Positions 54,238 through 63,387 of a stretch of 64,000 bases of DNA are shown piece by piece (the first letter of the stretch is position 1; each line of letters opens with the position of its first letter). This DNA comes from Arthrobacter sp. ISL-48. GTDB taxonomy: Bacteria; Actinomycetota; Actinomycetes; Actinomycetales; Micrococcaceae. Made by a program: the position numbers and the translations under genes. The stretch spans positions 558,001-622,000 of the forward strand of contig NZ_JAGGPL010000003.1 of NCBI RefSeq assembly GCF_018613805.1, given 5' to 3'. The notes under the pieces are model-generated. The model saw only the letters and a program-made list of their open reading frames with translations, was not told the DNA's origin and ran no database searches.

Positions 54238-54510
54238 TGCCTTCAAGTCTAGTGTGACGCCGCGCGCACGCGGCGATCCATACTCGGGAGGATCAGATTC
54301 CAAAGTCTCCATGACCACCGGGCCCGTGGCTTCCATCCCGTCCTTCATCAACCTCAAGGGCAACTCCACTTCTTTTTCGGCCGTACATTGCTCCGGCCGT
54401 TCGTTGTCCGGCTGTTTTTAGCCCGGCTGTTCAAACCCGTCAGTTTTTGTGTGGCCGTCTACCAAGGCTGTTTTGTCCGGGTAGGCCAAATTTCCGGACC
54501 CGCAATCCAT

Positions 54511-54536
54511 AACCCCTGGCGGCAGGCAAATATTCC
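54511..54536 (-). promoter_or_regulatory. Consensus SigR promoter for sigR
   Basis: On the minus strand GGAAT (54536-54532) is followed after exactly 18 bases by GTT (54513-54511), the classic SigR/SigH promoter. Transcription would start near 54503, about 130 bases before the extended sigR ATG. This is a direct sign of autoregulation. Confidence 0.75.
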
Positions 54537-54603
54537 TCAAAAGTGCAAGACTAGGACGGACTCCGCCGCATTCGACGCGGTTCGTCCACCCAGGAGGAAA
54601 TCC

Positions 54604-55152
54604 ATGTCCTTTGTCCGCACACTCGCCCGGCCCATGCTGGCATCCAGTTTCGTTCTCGCCGGGCTGGACAAGCTCAAGAACGCAGATGACACTGCCCAGC
54701 AACTGTCGCCGCTCCTGCGTAAGGCAACCGCTTCCCTGCCCTTCCGCACCGACGAGAAAACATTGGCACGGGTCATTGGTGGAACGCAGGTGGGCGCCGG
54801 AGTACTGTTCGGCCTAGGCAAGTTCAGCCGCCTCTCGGCAACGCTGCTCACTGTTATTTCAGCCCTGAATACTTTTGTGGAATGGCGCAGCGCGGACATC
54901 AGCTCCAAGGAAGGCCGCGAAGCCCGCCGCAGCCAGCTCCTCAAGAACCTATCCCTCAGTGGCGGCGCCCTGCTCGCGTCCGTGGACACGGCCGGAAAGC
55001 CGGGCCTCGCGTGGCGCGCGGAGCACCTTGCCGCGGACGCGAAAAAGGGAGCTTCCCACCTTGCGACCGATGCAAGAAAGACCACGGGTAAGAAGCTCCA
55101 CAAGGCGGACAAAGCCGTGCGTCGCGCGGTGGAGCAGGCGACGGGGGCTTAA
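54604..55152 (+). CDS. DoxX-family membrane protein
   Basis: About 182 residues from the ATG at 54604, with AGGAGGAAATCC upstream. DoxX-type start MSFVRTLARPMLASSFVLAG, then three to four hydrophobic helices (FGLGKFSRLSATLLTVISAL). The last 50 residues are Lys/Ala-rich (KKGASHLATDARKTTGKKL), resembling a histone-like tail. DoxX proteins are tied to thiosulfate/quinone or oxidative-stress functions. Divergent from sigR; no own SigR promoter seen. Confidence 0.85.
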   Translation: MSFVRTLARPMLASSFVLAGLDKLKNADDTAQQLSPLLRKATASLPFRTDEKTLARVIGGTQVGAGVLFGLGKFSRLSATLLTVISALNTFVEWRSADISSKEGREARRSQLLKNLSLSGGALLASVDTAGKPGLAWRAEHLAADAKKGASHLATDARKTTGKKLHKADKAVRRAVEQATGA

Positions 55153-55158
55153 GGACGC

Positions 55159-56550
55159 ATGACCGGATCCGCCGCAACCGCCACACAGGAATCCTCCGAA
55201 GCGGTCCCCCACTGGCCGGCCCCGTTTGCCACCCGGCCCGTCAACGCCACCATTACGGTGCCGGGATCGAAATCCCTGACCAACAGGTTCCTTGTTCTCG
55301 CGGCGCTGGCTGACGGCCCGTCCCGGCTCCGGGCTCCGCTGCATTCCAGGGACTCGGCTTTGATGATCGAGGCCCTCCGCCAACTGGGTGCAACCATCAC
55401 TGAGGTGCCTGGAGACAGCGCCTTCGGACCTGACCTTGAAGTCACTCCCCTGAGCCAGCAAACGCCCTCGTCGCGGACCCGGATCGACTGCGGCCTCGCC
55501 GGAACAGTCATGCGGTTCGTTCCGCCACTCGCGGCACTGCGGAACGGCACGAGCGTCTTCGATGGGGACCCCCACGCCCGGAAGCGCCCCATGGGAACCA
55601 TCATCGAGGCACTCAAGGCACTGGGTGTGGCTGTGGCCACCGAGGATGGCGGAACCCCCGCGTCGCTGCCGTTCACGGTCAAAGGAACGGGCGAAGTCCG
55701 GGGCGGCCATCTGGTGATTGACGCCAGTGCCTCGTCGCAGTTCGTCTCAGCGCTGCTATTGGTGGGAGCGAGGTTTACCGAGGGACTCCATCTGGAGCAT
55801 GTTGGCAAGCCGGTACCAAGCCTGGACCACATCAATATGACAGTGGCTGTGCTGAGGGGCGTCGGCGTTTCGGTGGACGATTCAGTGCCGAACCATTGGG
55901 TGGTGGCGCCAGGACCCATCAGGGCCTTCGACCAGCGCATCGAACAGGACCTGTCCAACGCCGGCCCGTTCCTCGCGGCGGCCCTGGCCTCAGGCGGAAC
56001 GGTCCGCATTCCAGACTGGCCTGCCGGGACTACCCAGGTGGGAGACCTCTGGCGCAGCATCCTGGCGGACATGGGAGCGGAAGTCAGCTTGGCTGACGGG
56101 ATCCTGACGGTTACCGGTGGGCCGGAGATCAAGGGGGCTGACTTCGATGAGACCAGTGAACTGGCACCGACTGTCGCCGCCCTGTGCGCCTTGGCCACCG
56201 GGCCTTCCCGGCTGACTGGCATCGCGCACCTGCGCGGCCATGAGACGGACCGGCTGGCCGCGCTCGTTACCGAAATCAACCGCCTCGGCGGCGACGCGGA
56301 GGAGACCAGCGACGGCCTCGTGATCCGTCCGGCAAAGCTGCACGCCGGCGTCGTCCACAGCTATGCTGACCACCGGATGGCCACCGCCGGTGCCATCCTT
56401 GGCCTGGCGGTGGAAGGCATCCAGGTACAGGACATCGCCACCACCGCGAAGACCATGCCGGATTTCCCCCGATTATGGGCAGACATGCTTGCGCAGGGCC
56501 AGGCCTCCGAAAACGGGGCGGAAGGTTCGGACGTTGGCCCGCAGCACTGA
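55159..56550 (+). CDS. aroA: 3-phosphoshikimate 1-carboxyvinyltransferase (EPSP synthase)
   Basis: Sixth step of the shikimate pathway. 463 residues: the PEP/shikimate-phosphate loop [35 protein letters not shown] where other classes have [22 protein letters not shown], and the C-terminal [13 protein letters not shown]. Starts six bases after the DoxX stop. It overlaps rsgA, whose TTG start lies inside its last codons. Confidence 0.96.
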   Translation: MTGSAATATQESSEAVPHWPAPFATRPVNATITVPGSKSLTNRFLVLAALADGPSRLRAPLHSRDSALMIEALRQLGATITEVPGDSAFGPDLEVTPLSQQTPSSRTRIDCGLAGTVMRFVPPLAALRNGTSVFDGDPHARKRPMGTIIEALKALGVAVATEDGGTPASLPFTVKGTGEVRGGHLVIDASASSQFVSALLLVGARFTEGLHLEHVGKPVPSLDHINMTVAVLRGVGVSVDDSVPNHWVVAPGPIRAFDQRIEQDLSNAGPFLAAALASGGTVRIPDWPAGTTQVGDLWRSILADMGAEVSLADGILTVTGGPEIKGADFDETSELAPTVAALCALATGPSRLTGIAHLRGHETDRLAALVTEINRLGGDAEETSDGLVIRPAKLHAGVVHSYADHRMATAGAILGLAVEGIQVQDIATTAKTMPDFPRLWADMLAQGQASENGAEGSDVGPQH

Positions 56551-57649
56551 TTCCTGGGACGAGTCCGATGTCCGGATCCGTCCGAGCAAAAAGGGCTCGC
56601 GCCCCCGCACCAAGGACCGTCCGAGTCATGATGACGCCGTAACGGGGCGCATCATCACGGTGGACCGCGGACGCTATACGGCCGTGGTCGGCGAAGATTC
56701 CGGTGAAGAACGCATCATCATCGCAGCGCGGGCACGGGAACTGCGTCGCTCCCCGGTCGTGGCAGGCGACTTTGTCTCCCTGGTCGGCGATGTTTCCGGC
56801 GATCCGGACACCCTCGCACGCCTCGTCAAGATCCAGGACCGCCGAACGCTCCTGCGCCGCAGCGCCGATGACACCGATCCGGTCGAACGCGCTGTAGTCG
56901 CCAATGCGGACCAGCTCGTAGTCGTCGTGGCGGCCGCCAATCCCGAGCCGCGGACCGGCTTCATCGACCGTGCCCTGGTGGCCGCCTACGATGCCGGGAT
57001 TGAGCCCCTGCTGCTGGTAACCAAAGCGGACGTCAAGGATCCCGCGGAACTGCTATCGAACTACGAGCACCTTGATTTTCCGGTCATTATCAGCCGGACA
57101 GCCGATTCCGAGGCATCCGGCATCGACGCCCGCTCCGACGACGGCCTCTCCGCCCGCCTGGACATCAACGCCGTTTCCCAGCTCCGGGCGCACCTCGACG
57201 GCAAAGTCACCGTGATGCTGGGGCACTCCGGCGTGGGCAAGTCCACCATGGTCAATGCACTGACCGGGGCCGAACGCGCGACGGGCGGCGTGAACGCTGT
57301 CACCGGCAGGGGACGCCACACCTCGTCGTCCGCCCTCGCCCTCAAGCTGACTGACGCGCCGGCCGGCAGCTGGATCATCGACACCCCCGGCATCCGCTCC
57401 TTCGGCCTGGCGCACGTGGACCCGGACCGGATTCTCCGGTCCTTCCCGGACCTGGAGCCAGGCACGGACGCCTGCGAGCGTGGCTGCAAACACACCGCTG
57501 CCGCGGTGAAGTGCGGACTGGACGCCTGGGTGGCGAGCGGCCAGGCCGGCCCCACCGGCGCAGCCCGGCTGGCGTCCCTGCGGCGCCTCCTGGGCACTGA
57601 TCCCCGGCTGGAAGGCCAGGAAACCAAGGAGCTGGGCAGTCCCAGCTAG
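56534..57649 (+). CDS. rsgA: Ribosome small-subunit GTPase RsgA
   Basis: About 371 residues from a TTG at 56534, with GGAAGG eight bases upstream inside aroA. OB-fold N-terminus ([20 protein letters not shown]), then a circularly permuted GTPase with the order G4 (LLVTKADV), G1 ([14 protein letters not shown]), G3 ([10 protein letters not shown]), and a zinc-binding [16 protein letters not shown] tail. It checks late 30S assembly. Start is inferred because no ATG fits the conserved N-terminus. Confidence 0.92.
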   Translation: MARSTDSWDESDVRIRPSKKGSRPRTKDRPSHDDAVTGRIITVDRGRYTAVVGEDSGEERIIIAARARELRRSPVVAGDFVSLVGDVSGDPDTLARLVKIQDRRTLLRRSADDTDPVERAVVANADQLVVVVAAANPEPRTGFIDRALVAAYDAGIEPLLLVTKADVKDPAELLSNYEHLDFPVIISRTADSEASGIDARSDDGLSARLDINAVSQLRAHLDGKVTVMLGHSGVGKSTMVNALTGAERATGGVNAVTGRGRHTSSSALALKLTDAPAGSWIIDTPGIRSFGLAHVDPDRILRSFPDLEPGTDACERGCKHTAAAVKCGLDAWVASGQAGPTGAARLASLRRLLGTDPRLEGQETKELGSPS

Positions 57650-57748
57650 CGGCAGCGCACTGTGTTTCCAAGGGGCTGGGGGGGGTTCAAGGCCCTTCAG
57701 GGGGCAGATGTCCCCGACCCGGCGGCGCATTGACGGTAGTTTGGAACC

Positions 57749-58561
57749 ATGATCCAACCCGCTTCGAGCTACAACGATGACCTGCGCCTGGCCCATGTGC
57801 TGGCCGATTCCGTGGATGACCAGACAATGAGCCGCTTCAAGGCCCTGGATCTGCGCGTCGAAACCAAGCCGGACCTGACACCGGTCACCGATGCGGACAA
57901 GGCCGCCGAGGAAGCCATCCGCGGCCAGCTGTCCCGCTCCCGGCCTAGGGACGCCGTCCTGGGCGAGGAATTCGGCAGTTCGGGGCATGGGTCCCGGCGC
58001 TGGATCATCGATCCCATCGACGGCACCAAGAACTTTGTCCGCGGCGTTCCCGTCTGGGCCACGCTGATTGCCCTCGTCGACGAGGGTGAGCCCGTGGTGG
58101 GCGTGGTCAGCGCCCCGGCTTTGGGGAAACGCTGGTGGGCGGCCAAGGGGGCGGGGGCCTACATGGGCCGGTCCCTAGCGGCCGCCACGCGGCTTCGGGT
58201 ATCGGACGTGTCGAAGCTCTCGGATGCCTCCCTCTCCTATTCCAGCCTGGGCGGCTGGAAGGAACGCGGAAACCTCGACGACTTCCTTGGCCTGACAGAG
58301 GACGTCTGGCGTACGCGTGCATACGGTGATTTCTGGTCGTACTGCATGGTGGCTGAAGGCTCGGTGGACATCGCCTGTGAGCCGGAGCTGAACCTCTACG
58401 ACATGGCGGCGCTCGTGCCCATCGTGGTTGAGGCTGGCGGCAGGTTTACGTCGCTCGAAGGCGAGGACGGCCCGTTCGGGGGCAATGCCTTGGCCACCAA
58501 CTCGATCCTGCACTCAGAAGTCCTCAAGCGGCTCAACCCGGACCTGGACGATCTCCTCTAA
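57749..58561 (+). CDS. hisN: Histidinol-phosphatase, inositol monophosphatase type
   Basis: 270 residues of the IMPase superfamily. Metal motifs are LGEEFGSSG and [15 protein letters not shown] near 85-100, and the C-terminal [19 protein letters not shown] completes the site. This actinobacterial subgroup acts as the histidinol-phosphate phosphatase HisN; inositol phosphatase activity is an alternative. It is 99 bp behind rsgA and ends before a hairpin. Confidence 0.85.
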   Translation: MIQPASSYNDDLRLAHVLADSVDDQTMSRFKALDLRVETKPDLTPVTDADKAAEEAIRGQLSRSRPRDAVLGEEFGSSGHGSRRWIIDPIDGTKNFVRGVPVWATLIALVDEGEPVVGVVSAPALGKRWWAAKGAGAYMGRSLAAATRLRVSDVSKLSDASLSYSSLGGWKERGNLDDFLGLTEDVWRTRAYGDFWSYCMVAEGSVDIACEPELNLYDMAALVPIVVEAGGRFTSLEGEDGPFGGNALATNSILHSEVLKRLNPDLDDLL

Positions 58562-58592
58562 CCAGAAACCTCTGGCAGGAACCGAATTTTCC

Positions 58593-58625
58593 ACGGCGGA
58601 CGCTTCGAAAAGGGGCGTCCGCCGT
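58593..58625 (+). terminator. Hairpin after hisN
   Basis: Perfect 11-bp arms ACGGCGGACGC and GCGTCCGCCGT around an 11-base loop. Only a short T-containing stretch (CGTATTCTT) follows, so efficiency is uncertain. It separates hisN from the riboswitch unit. Confidence 0.6.
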
Positions 58626-58725
58626 CGTATTCTTCGGACAGAACCGGATCTTCCTGTGCCGCGTAACAAAACCCTTAACATTGGGCCGGGCTTTTTCCTC
58701 GCCCGGAGCATGTTCTACGCTCTTA

Positions 58726-58840
58726 ACAGGTCACGAGTGCCAGCGCGAAACCCCGGTTTGCTGGCCGGCAACCCTCCATTCGCGGCGGGGTGCCCCGGGT
58801 GACGACCAGGCCGGTCCGGAACGGACCCGGCAAGCGCGGA
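58726..58840 (+). promoter_or_regulatory. SAM-IV-type riboswitch aptamer
   Basis: About 115 nt. The P1-side strands GGTCACGAG and GTGACGACC, the segments GTGCCAGCGCGAAACCCCGG, TTGCTGGCCGGCAACCCTCC and CGGCGGGGTGCCCCGGGT, and the 3' GGCAAGCGCGG follow the order of the actinomycete SAM-IV aptamer closely. SAM-IV RNAs bind S-adenosylmethionine and control sulfur or methionine genes. It lies 37 bases upstream of the class V aminotransferase start. Confidence 0.88.
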
Positions 58841-58844
58841 TTCC

Positions 58845-58880
58845 CACAGAGGGAGTCCTTCTTAGAGTGAGGTCTCTGTG
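58845..58880 (+). promoter_or_regulatory. Start-codon-sequestering hairpin, possible expression platform
   Basis: CACAGAG (58845-58851) pairs perfectly with CTCTGTG (58874-58880), which contains the GTG start codon; a G-T pair extends the stem. The Shine-Dalgarno-like GTGAGG lies in the loop. It directly follows the SAM aptamer, so it could switch translation. Confidence 0.55.
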
Positions 58881-60326
58881 ACAACTGCCACCGTCTCCCC
58901 CAACGCCGTCTCCCCCAACACTGCCGCCCCCACACACGCCGCAAAGACTGGAACGCTGTTCAGCGAACGGAGTGCGATCGCCGGGCGTCCCCTGTCCGCC
59001 GTCACGGGGGCCGAGATCCAGGCGCCCCTGATCCAGGGCGGCCACGTGCGGTACGCCAACCTTGACTACGGCGCTTCAGCCCCGGCCCTCTCGGTCGTGT
59101 CGGCCTACCTCAATGAGATCCTGCCGTTCTACGCCAGCGTCCACCGTGGTGCTGGCTATGCATCCCAGATCAGCACCTCTGTTTATGAAAACGCCCGCAA
59201 CATCGTCCGGGATTTCGTGGGCGGCCGCCCGGATGATTCGGTCGTCTTTACCCGCAACACCACCGACTCACTGAACCTGCTGGCTGGCTGCCTTCCCGTC
59301 AGGGAAGGACGTCCGGACGGCGATGTCCTCTATCTCGACATCGAACACCACGCCAACCTCCTGCCGTGGCAGGGGGTGCCGCACCGCAGTGTCGTGGCCG
59401 CCGACACCATCGCCGGCACCATTGAGGTACTCCGTGCCGAGCTGGAGCAGGGCGGCGTCAGCCTGCTGGCCGTCACCGGGGCGTCCAATGTGACCGGCGA
59501 GATCCTTCCCATCCGGGCCCTGGCTGCCCTGGCGCACGAACACGGCGCCAGGATAGTGGTGGACGCCGCGCAGTTGGCACCGCACCGGCGCATTAACATC
59601 AGCACGGACGACGTCGACTACCTCGCCTTCTCCGGCCACAAGCTCTATGCGCCCTTCGGCGCCGGCGTCCTGGTGGGCAGGCCTGACTGGCTCGACGCCG
59701 GGACCCCTCACCTAGCGGGAGGCGGGGCCGTCCGCGAAGCCAGGCTCGACGGCGTCAGCTGGGCAACCGGGCCGGCCCGCCATGAGGGCGGATCACCCAA
59801 CGTCCTTGGTGCGGCCACCCTGGCCCGCGCCACCCAGGTCATCGGCGCTTTGGATCAGGACCGGTGGCATGCCCATGAGGCAGCCATCAGGTCCTTCCTG
59901 GTAGAAGGGCTCCAGAAGATCGACGGCGTCACTGTGCATCAGATCTTCAAGGACACGCATCCCGACACGGACACCATCGGCGTCGTGAACTTCTCCGTGG
60001 CCGGCTACGATGCCGGCCTCGTGGCCGCCTACCTGTCAGCTGAACACGGAGTGGGCCTCCGCGACGGACGATTCTGCGCGCACCCGCTGCTCAAACGCCT
60101 CGGCATTCCCTCCGGTTCGCTGCGCGCCAGCTTCGGCCTGGGATCACGGCTTGAAGACGCCCAGCGCCTGTTGGCCGGCATCGAGGAACTGCGCCGCACG
60201 GGCCTGGGATGGGACTACGTGGTTGATTCCGGGCGCTGGGTTCCGGCCAATGACACCCGCACCTACCCCGAGTGGGCACCGAACACGCCTGGAACCGCGG
60301 GCGCTGCCCCGTGTATTGAGGACTGA
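58878..60326 (+). CDS. Class V aminotransferase / cysteine desulfurase-like PLP enzyme
   Basis: 482 residues from a GTG start. SufS/CsdA-like fold-type I: ANLDYGASAPALSVV, FTRNTTDSLNLLAG, the IEHHANLLPWQ motif, PLP lysine in YLAFSGHKLYAPFGAGVL near residue 257, and LRDGRFCAHPLLKRLG with the possible catalytic Cys near 400. An extra 40-residue N-terminus and a long C-terminal tail are unlike SufS. There are no suf genes nearby. SAM-riboswitch control suggests a role in sulfur or methyl metabolism, not general Fe-S assembly. Confidence 0.85.
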   Translation: MTTATVSPNAVSPNTAAPTHAAKTGTLFSERSAIAGRPLSAVTGAEIQAPLIQGGHVRYANLDYGASAPALSVVSAYLNEILPFYASVHRGAGYASQISTSVYENARNIVRDFVGGRPDDSVVFTRNTTDSLNLLAGCLPVREGRPDGDVLYLDIEHHANLLPWQGVPHRSVVAADTIAGTIEVLRAELEQGGVSLLAVTGASNVTGEILPIRALAALAHEHGARIVVDAAQLAPHRRINISTDDVDYLAFSGHKLYAPFGAGVLVGRPDWLDAGTPHLAGGGAVREARLDGVSWATGPARHEGGSPNVLGAATLARATQVIGALDQDRWHAHEAAIRSFLVEGLQKIDGVTVHQIFKDTHPDTDTIGVVNFSVAGYDAGLVAAYLSAEHGVGLRDGRFCAHPLLKRLGIPSGSLRASFGLGSRLEDAQRLLAGIEELRRTGLGWDYVVDSGRWVPANDTRTYPEWAPNTPGTAGAAPCIED

Positions 60327-60453
60327 CCAGCTTCTGAACCAGCCGCAGAGGCTGGGCCTGAGTTAGTCGCCAATTTTCTGCCTGGCTGGTACCTGGCGGC
60401 ACGTGCGGTAGATTCGAAGCATACCCAAGCGCATCAGGCGAAGGAGACGGCAC

Positions 60454-61212
60454 GTGGTACGGGGTGGCCCCAAACTGGACCACGGGCGCCGTCTGGAACT
60501 CGGAGAGAGCTTCCAGGACGGCGGCGAGCACTACGAGCGCGTGCGGCCCGCTTATCCGGAAGAGTCGGCGGACTGGCTCGTTCCCGCCGGAGCCCGGGAC
60601 GCCGTCGACGTGGGAGCCGGCACCGGGAAGTTCACTGCATTGCTGCTGGCCCGGGGGCTGTCTGTGTCGGCCGTCGACCCCTCAGCGGACATGCTCGGAC
60701 AGTTGGCGCTCCGCTATCCCGGGGTGCCCGCCATCCAGGGCACTGCCGAGGCGACGGGGCTGCCGGACGCTTCCTTCGACGTCGTCAGCGTTGCGCAGGC
60801 CTGGCACTGGTGCGATCCGTTGGCGGCGAGCAGCGAGCTTTCGCGGATCCTCCGTGCAGGGGGAAGGCTGGGGCTCATCTGGAATCAACTGGACACCTCT
60901 GTTCCGTGGGTGCATAGGCTCTCACGGATCATGCACGCCGGAGACGTGTACAAGCCTGGCTTCCGTCCCGTGATAGGACCGGAGTTCGAGGGGCTTGAGA
61001 GCCACATGACACGCTGGGAAGACCAGCTCACCACCCTGGACATCATGGAACTGGCCAAGTCCAGGAGCTACTACCTTCGCGCCGGCGAGGCCACTCGAAG
61101 CAAGGTGCTCGCCAACCTCGACTGGTACCTGCATGACCACCTGGGCCACGCCTCCACGGGGGAGGTGGGCCTGCCGTATTTGACCCTCACGTGGCGGGCA
61201 GTGAGGGCATGA
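60454..61212 (+). CDS. Class I SAM-dependent methyltransferase
   Basis: 252 residues from a GTG start with AAGGAG upstream. The SAM-binding motif is AVDVGAGTGKFTALLLARG near residue 45; AVDPSADMLGQL and FDVVSVAQAWHWCDP are UbiE/Methyltransf_11 type. Substrate unknown. It follows the SAM-riboswitch-controlled enzyme in the same direction after a 127-bp gap, so co-regulation is possible but not shown. Confidence 0.85.
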   Translation: MVRGGPKLDHGRRLELGESFQDGGEHYERVRPAYPEESADWLVPAGARDAVDVGAGTGKFTALLLARGLSVSAVDPSADMLGQLALRYPGVPAIQGTAEATGLPDASFDVVSVAQAWHWCDPLAASSELSRILRAGGRLGLIWNQLDTSVPWVHRLSRIMHAGDVYKPGFRPVIGPEFEGLESHMTRWEDQLTTLDIMELAKSRSYYLRAGEATRSKVLANLDWYLHDHLGHASTGEVGLPYLTLTWRAVRA

Positions 61213-61243
61213 CGACGGCGGACCACCGGGTAGGCTTGGTGTC

Positions 61244-61957
61244 GTGAAGACCAGCGCGCCCTCCTCCTCGATCGAGGACTACGTCAAGGTCATTTACTCC
61301 TTTACGGAGTGGCAGGACAAGCCCATCACGTCCTCACAGCTGGCGCAGCGCCTCGGTGTCGCCAACTCCTCCGTCTCCGAGATGGTCCGCAAGCTCAAGG
61401 ACCAGGGCCTGGTGGACCACAAACCTTACAGTGCCATCACCCTTACCAGGGACGGGATCCGGCTGGCACTGTCCATGGTCAGGCGCCACCGCCTGATCGA
61501 GACGTACCTCGTGGAACAGTTGGGCTACAGCTGGGACGAGGTCCACGACGAAGCAGAGCTGCTCGAGCACGCTGTCTCGGACACTTTCATTGAACGGATG
61601 GCGGGCAAGCTGGGAAACCCCACCCGGGACCCCCACGGGGATCCCATCCCGACAGCGGACGGCACGGTCCTGATGCCGAACGCCCACCTGATGAGTGAAC
61701 TGGACAAGGGGCACACCGGGCGGATTACCCGGATCAGCGACGAGAACCCGGATCTCCTCCGTTACCTGTCCGCAGAGGAAATTGACCTGGACGCGGAGGT
61801 GGAAGTCATTGGCCGCAAGCCTTTCGGCGGCGCTTTGGTGGTGCGGCTCCGGTCCGCGGGCACGACCCGGGACTACGACCTGGCCGATGAAGTGACATCT
61901 GCGCTCTGGGTGCACAGCGAGCGTTCCCACCCGGGCTGCGTCCTTGAAGACCGCTGA
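61244..61957 (+). CDS. DtxR/MntR-family metal-dependent regulator
   Basis: 237 residues (GTG start): winged helix (ITSSQLAQRLGVANSSVSEM), dimerisation domain and a C-terminal SH3/FeoA-like domain. Metal-site residues look manganese-type. The N-terminal EDYVKVIY has Asp where DtxR has Met10, and VHDEAELLEH has Glu where DtxR has Cys102. It is directly followed by two fluoride-channel genes with no gap. Confidence 0.88.
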   Translation: MKTSAPSSSIEDYVKVIYSFTEWQDKPITSSQLAQRLGVANSSVSEMVRKLKDQGLVDHKPYSAITLTRDGIRLALSMVRRHRLIETYLVEQLGYSWDEVHDEAELLEHAVSDTFIERMAGKLGNPTRDPHGDPIPTADGTVLMPNAHLMSELDKGHTGRITRISDENPDLLRYLSAEEIDLDAEVEVIGRKPFGGALVVRLRSAGTTRDYDLADEVTSALWVHSERSHPGCVLEDR

Positions 61958-62377
61958 ATGAAGAATGCCTGGATGCCGGAATGGCGGGCATGGCTGGCGG
62001 TTGCGGCCGGTGCCCTCGTGGGAACAGAGCTGCGGTACGGCCTGGGTCTCGCCTTTCCCAACGACGCAGGAGATCTGCCATTGGCCACTCTTTTGATCAA
62101 CGTCTCCGGAAGCTTTGTCCTCGCGGCCCTGACCACTTTTTGGATCGCGCGCCCGCATACGGCTTTCTGGCTCCGGGCTGGCCTCGGTCCGGGGCTCCTG
62201 GGCTCCTACACCACCTTCTCCGCCGTCGTGTTTTCCGTTGACCAGCTGGCCCGGACCGGGGACCACCCGGTGTGGATCGCCTATCTGGGACTTTCGCTGC
62301 TGCTGGGGCTTGGGGCGGCGGCCGGCGGCTGGCGACTCGGCAAAGTGCTTGCCGACCGGTCGGCAGCAGCGGCATGA
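61958..62377 (+). CDS. crcB: Fluoride channel CrcB (first copy)
   Basis: 139 residues, four helices. Fluc motifs: GALVGTELRYGLGLAF, ATLLINVSGSFVLAAL, and LLGSYTTFSAVVFSVD with the Thr/Phe channel track. Exports F- as a dual-topology dimer or as a heterodimer when two genes are adjacent, as here. Starts directly after the regulator stop and overlaps the next gene by ATGA. Confidence 0.9.
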   Translation: MKNAWMPEWRAWLAVAAGALVGTELRYGLGLAFPNDAGDLPLATLLINVSGSFVLAALTTFWIARPHTAFWLRAGLGPGLLGSYTTFSAVVFSVDQLARTGDHPVWIAYLGLSLLLGLGAAAGGWRLGKVLADRSAAAA

Positions 62378-62772
62378 TGGCTGCGGTCCTGGTGGGAGTG
62401 TTCGGCGTTGCAGGTACCCTGCTGCGCTTCGCCGTGGACAGCTGGTTCGCGCACCGGGCCGCCCGCACCGTCCGCGTCAGCCGAGGCGGGATGCTGCGGC
62501 ACTGGCCGTGGGCCACCCTCGTGGTCAACGCCACAGGGTGTCTCATCATTGGGCTGTCCATTGGGATTACCGGCCGCCTGGGCCTGACGGCGGAATGGCA
62601 CACCGCCGTTGCCACCGGCCTCGCGGGCGGGCTGACCACTTTCAGTTCGTGGACCACCGCCACGGTCAGGCTGCTGAGTGAGTCACGCTTCGCCGCGGCC
62701 GCCCTGAACCTGGGCGCCAATCTTGGTGCTGGCTTTGCTGCCGCCGCGCTTGGCATTGCCCTCGCCTCCTAG
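62374..62772 (+). CDS. crcB: Fluoride channel CrcB (second copy)
   Basis: About 132 residues from the ATG at 62374. GVAGTLLRFAVDSW, ATLVVNATGCLIIGL and GLAGGLTTFSSWTTATV are the Fluc signatures. It differs clearly from the first copy, consistent with a fixed-topology heterodimer partner. No fluoride riboswitch was recognised before the operon. Confidence 0.9.
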   Translation: MMAAVLVGVFGVAGTLLRFAVDSWFAHRAARTVRVSRGGMLRHWPWATLVVNATGCLIIGLSIGITGRLGLTAEWHTAVATGLAGGLTTFSSWTTATVRLLSESRFAAAALNLGANLGAGFAAAALGIALAS

Positions 62773-62802
62773 GTTTGGTGACGTCACGTATTGTTGACTG
62801 TG

Positions 62803-63171
62803 ATGATTAGCAGACGCGACGCGGCAATTGCCCTTGATGTTCCGATGGAAATGGCCCAGCGCCATGGCATCCCCAAGCGGCTTACAGAAGCGGACCTGGG
62901 TGAGATCCTGGACAATCCACCGCCATGGCTCATCCAGTCGCGGGCTAACCGGACGGGCAAGCGCCCTGTCTGGGTCCACCTGGAATGCGCGGTCTGCGGC
63001 TATGAGGAAGCTGCCCGCCCCAAGAAGTGGTGGCCAGAGTTCACCTACGTGGTCTGCGGACACCATCCACCCAGTGAAGTGCCGCCCCCGCGGAGTGGCT
63101 TCGTCCGGAGCGAGTACGACGGCGTCGGCACCCGCTTTGTGGGCATCGCGGACGTTTCCGTTCCGGACTGA
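62803..63171 (+). CDS. Conserved small protein with CxxC and Cys motif, function unknown
   Basis: About 122 residues from the ATG at 62803 (in-frame TTG at 62791 also possible); no clear ribosome-binding site. The first 50 residues read as a DNA-binding-like helical region (SRRDAAIALDVPMEMAQRHG). Then comes HLECAVCGYEEAARPKKWWP and VVCGHH, a possible zinc ribbon, and a C-terminal beta segment. A 10-bp palindrome GTGACGTCAC lies 15 bases before the ATG. No family was recognised with confidence. Confidence 0.7.
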   Translation: MISRRDAAIALDVPMEMAQRHGIPKRLTEADLGEILDNPPPWLIQSRANRTGKRPVWVHLECAVCGYEEAARPKKWWPEFTYVVCGHHPPSEVPPPRSGFVRSEYDGVGTRFVGIADVSVPD

Positions 63172-63184
63172 ATCCGGGCATTAC

Positions 63185-63233
63185 ATTCGCGGCGAATCAG
63201 GCGTATTTTACGAAGAGGGACGCAAGCCGTCCC
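63185..63233 (+). promoter_or_regulatory. Palindrome and 5' hairpin before a small basic gene
   Basis: ATTCGCGGCGAAT (63185-63197) is a perfect 13-base palindrome next to a TATTTT box. It is followed by a GGGACG/CGTCCC hairpin (63217-63233) just before the AAGGAG ribosome-binding site. Confidence 0.5.
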
Positions 63234-63252
63234 GCATTGTAAGGAGTACGCC

Positions 63253-63387
63253 ATGCCGGACAAATCACCCCATCAGCACCAGGCGAAAAAGCAGGTCAAG
63301 ACCATCAAAGAAAAGCGCGCCGAGAAAAAGGCCAAAGCCCCGGGTGGTGGTGCGCCGGATCCGGTGGCCCACCTGAAGAAGCGCTGA
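63253..63387 (+). CDS. 44-residue Lys-rich small protein
   Basis: MPDKSPHQHQAKKQVKTIKE begins a highly basic protein (KEKRAEKKAKAP, ending HLKKR), with a strong AAGGAG nine bases before the ATG. Charged, probably unstructured, RNA/DNA-binding-like composition. Similar small basic proteins occur in Arthrobacter but have no known role. Ten bases separate it from the converging protease gene. Confidence 0.75.
   Translation: MPDKSPHQHQAKKQVKTIKEKRAEKKAKAPGGGAPDPVAHLKKR

Noticed and set aside
54279..54301. A second GGAAT-like element on the minus strand upstream of sigR
   Set aside because: The partner 18 bases away is GAT rather than GTT and it lies inside the possible extended coding region; the match at 54511-54536 is exact.
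55149..56279. 376-codon minus-strand frame opposite aroA
   Set aside because: Ser/Pro-rich shadow; aroA motifs are clear on the other strand.
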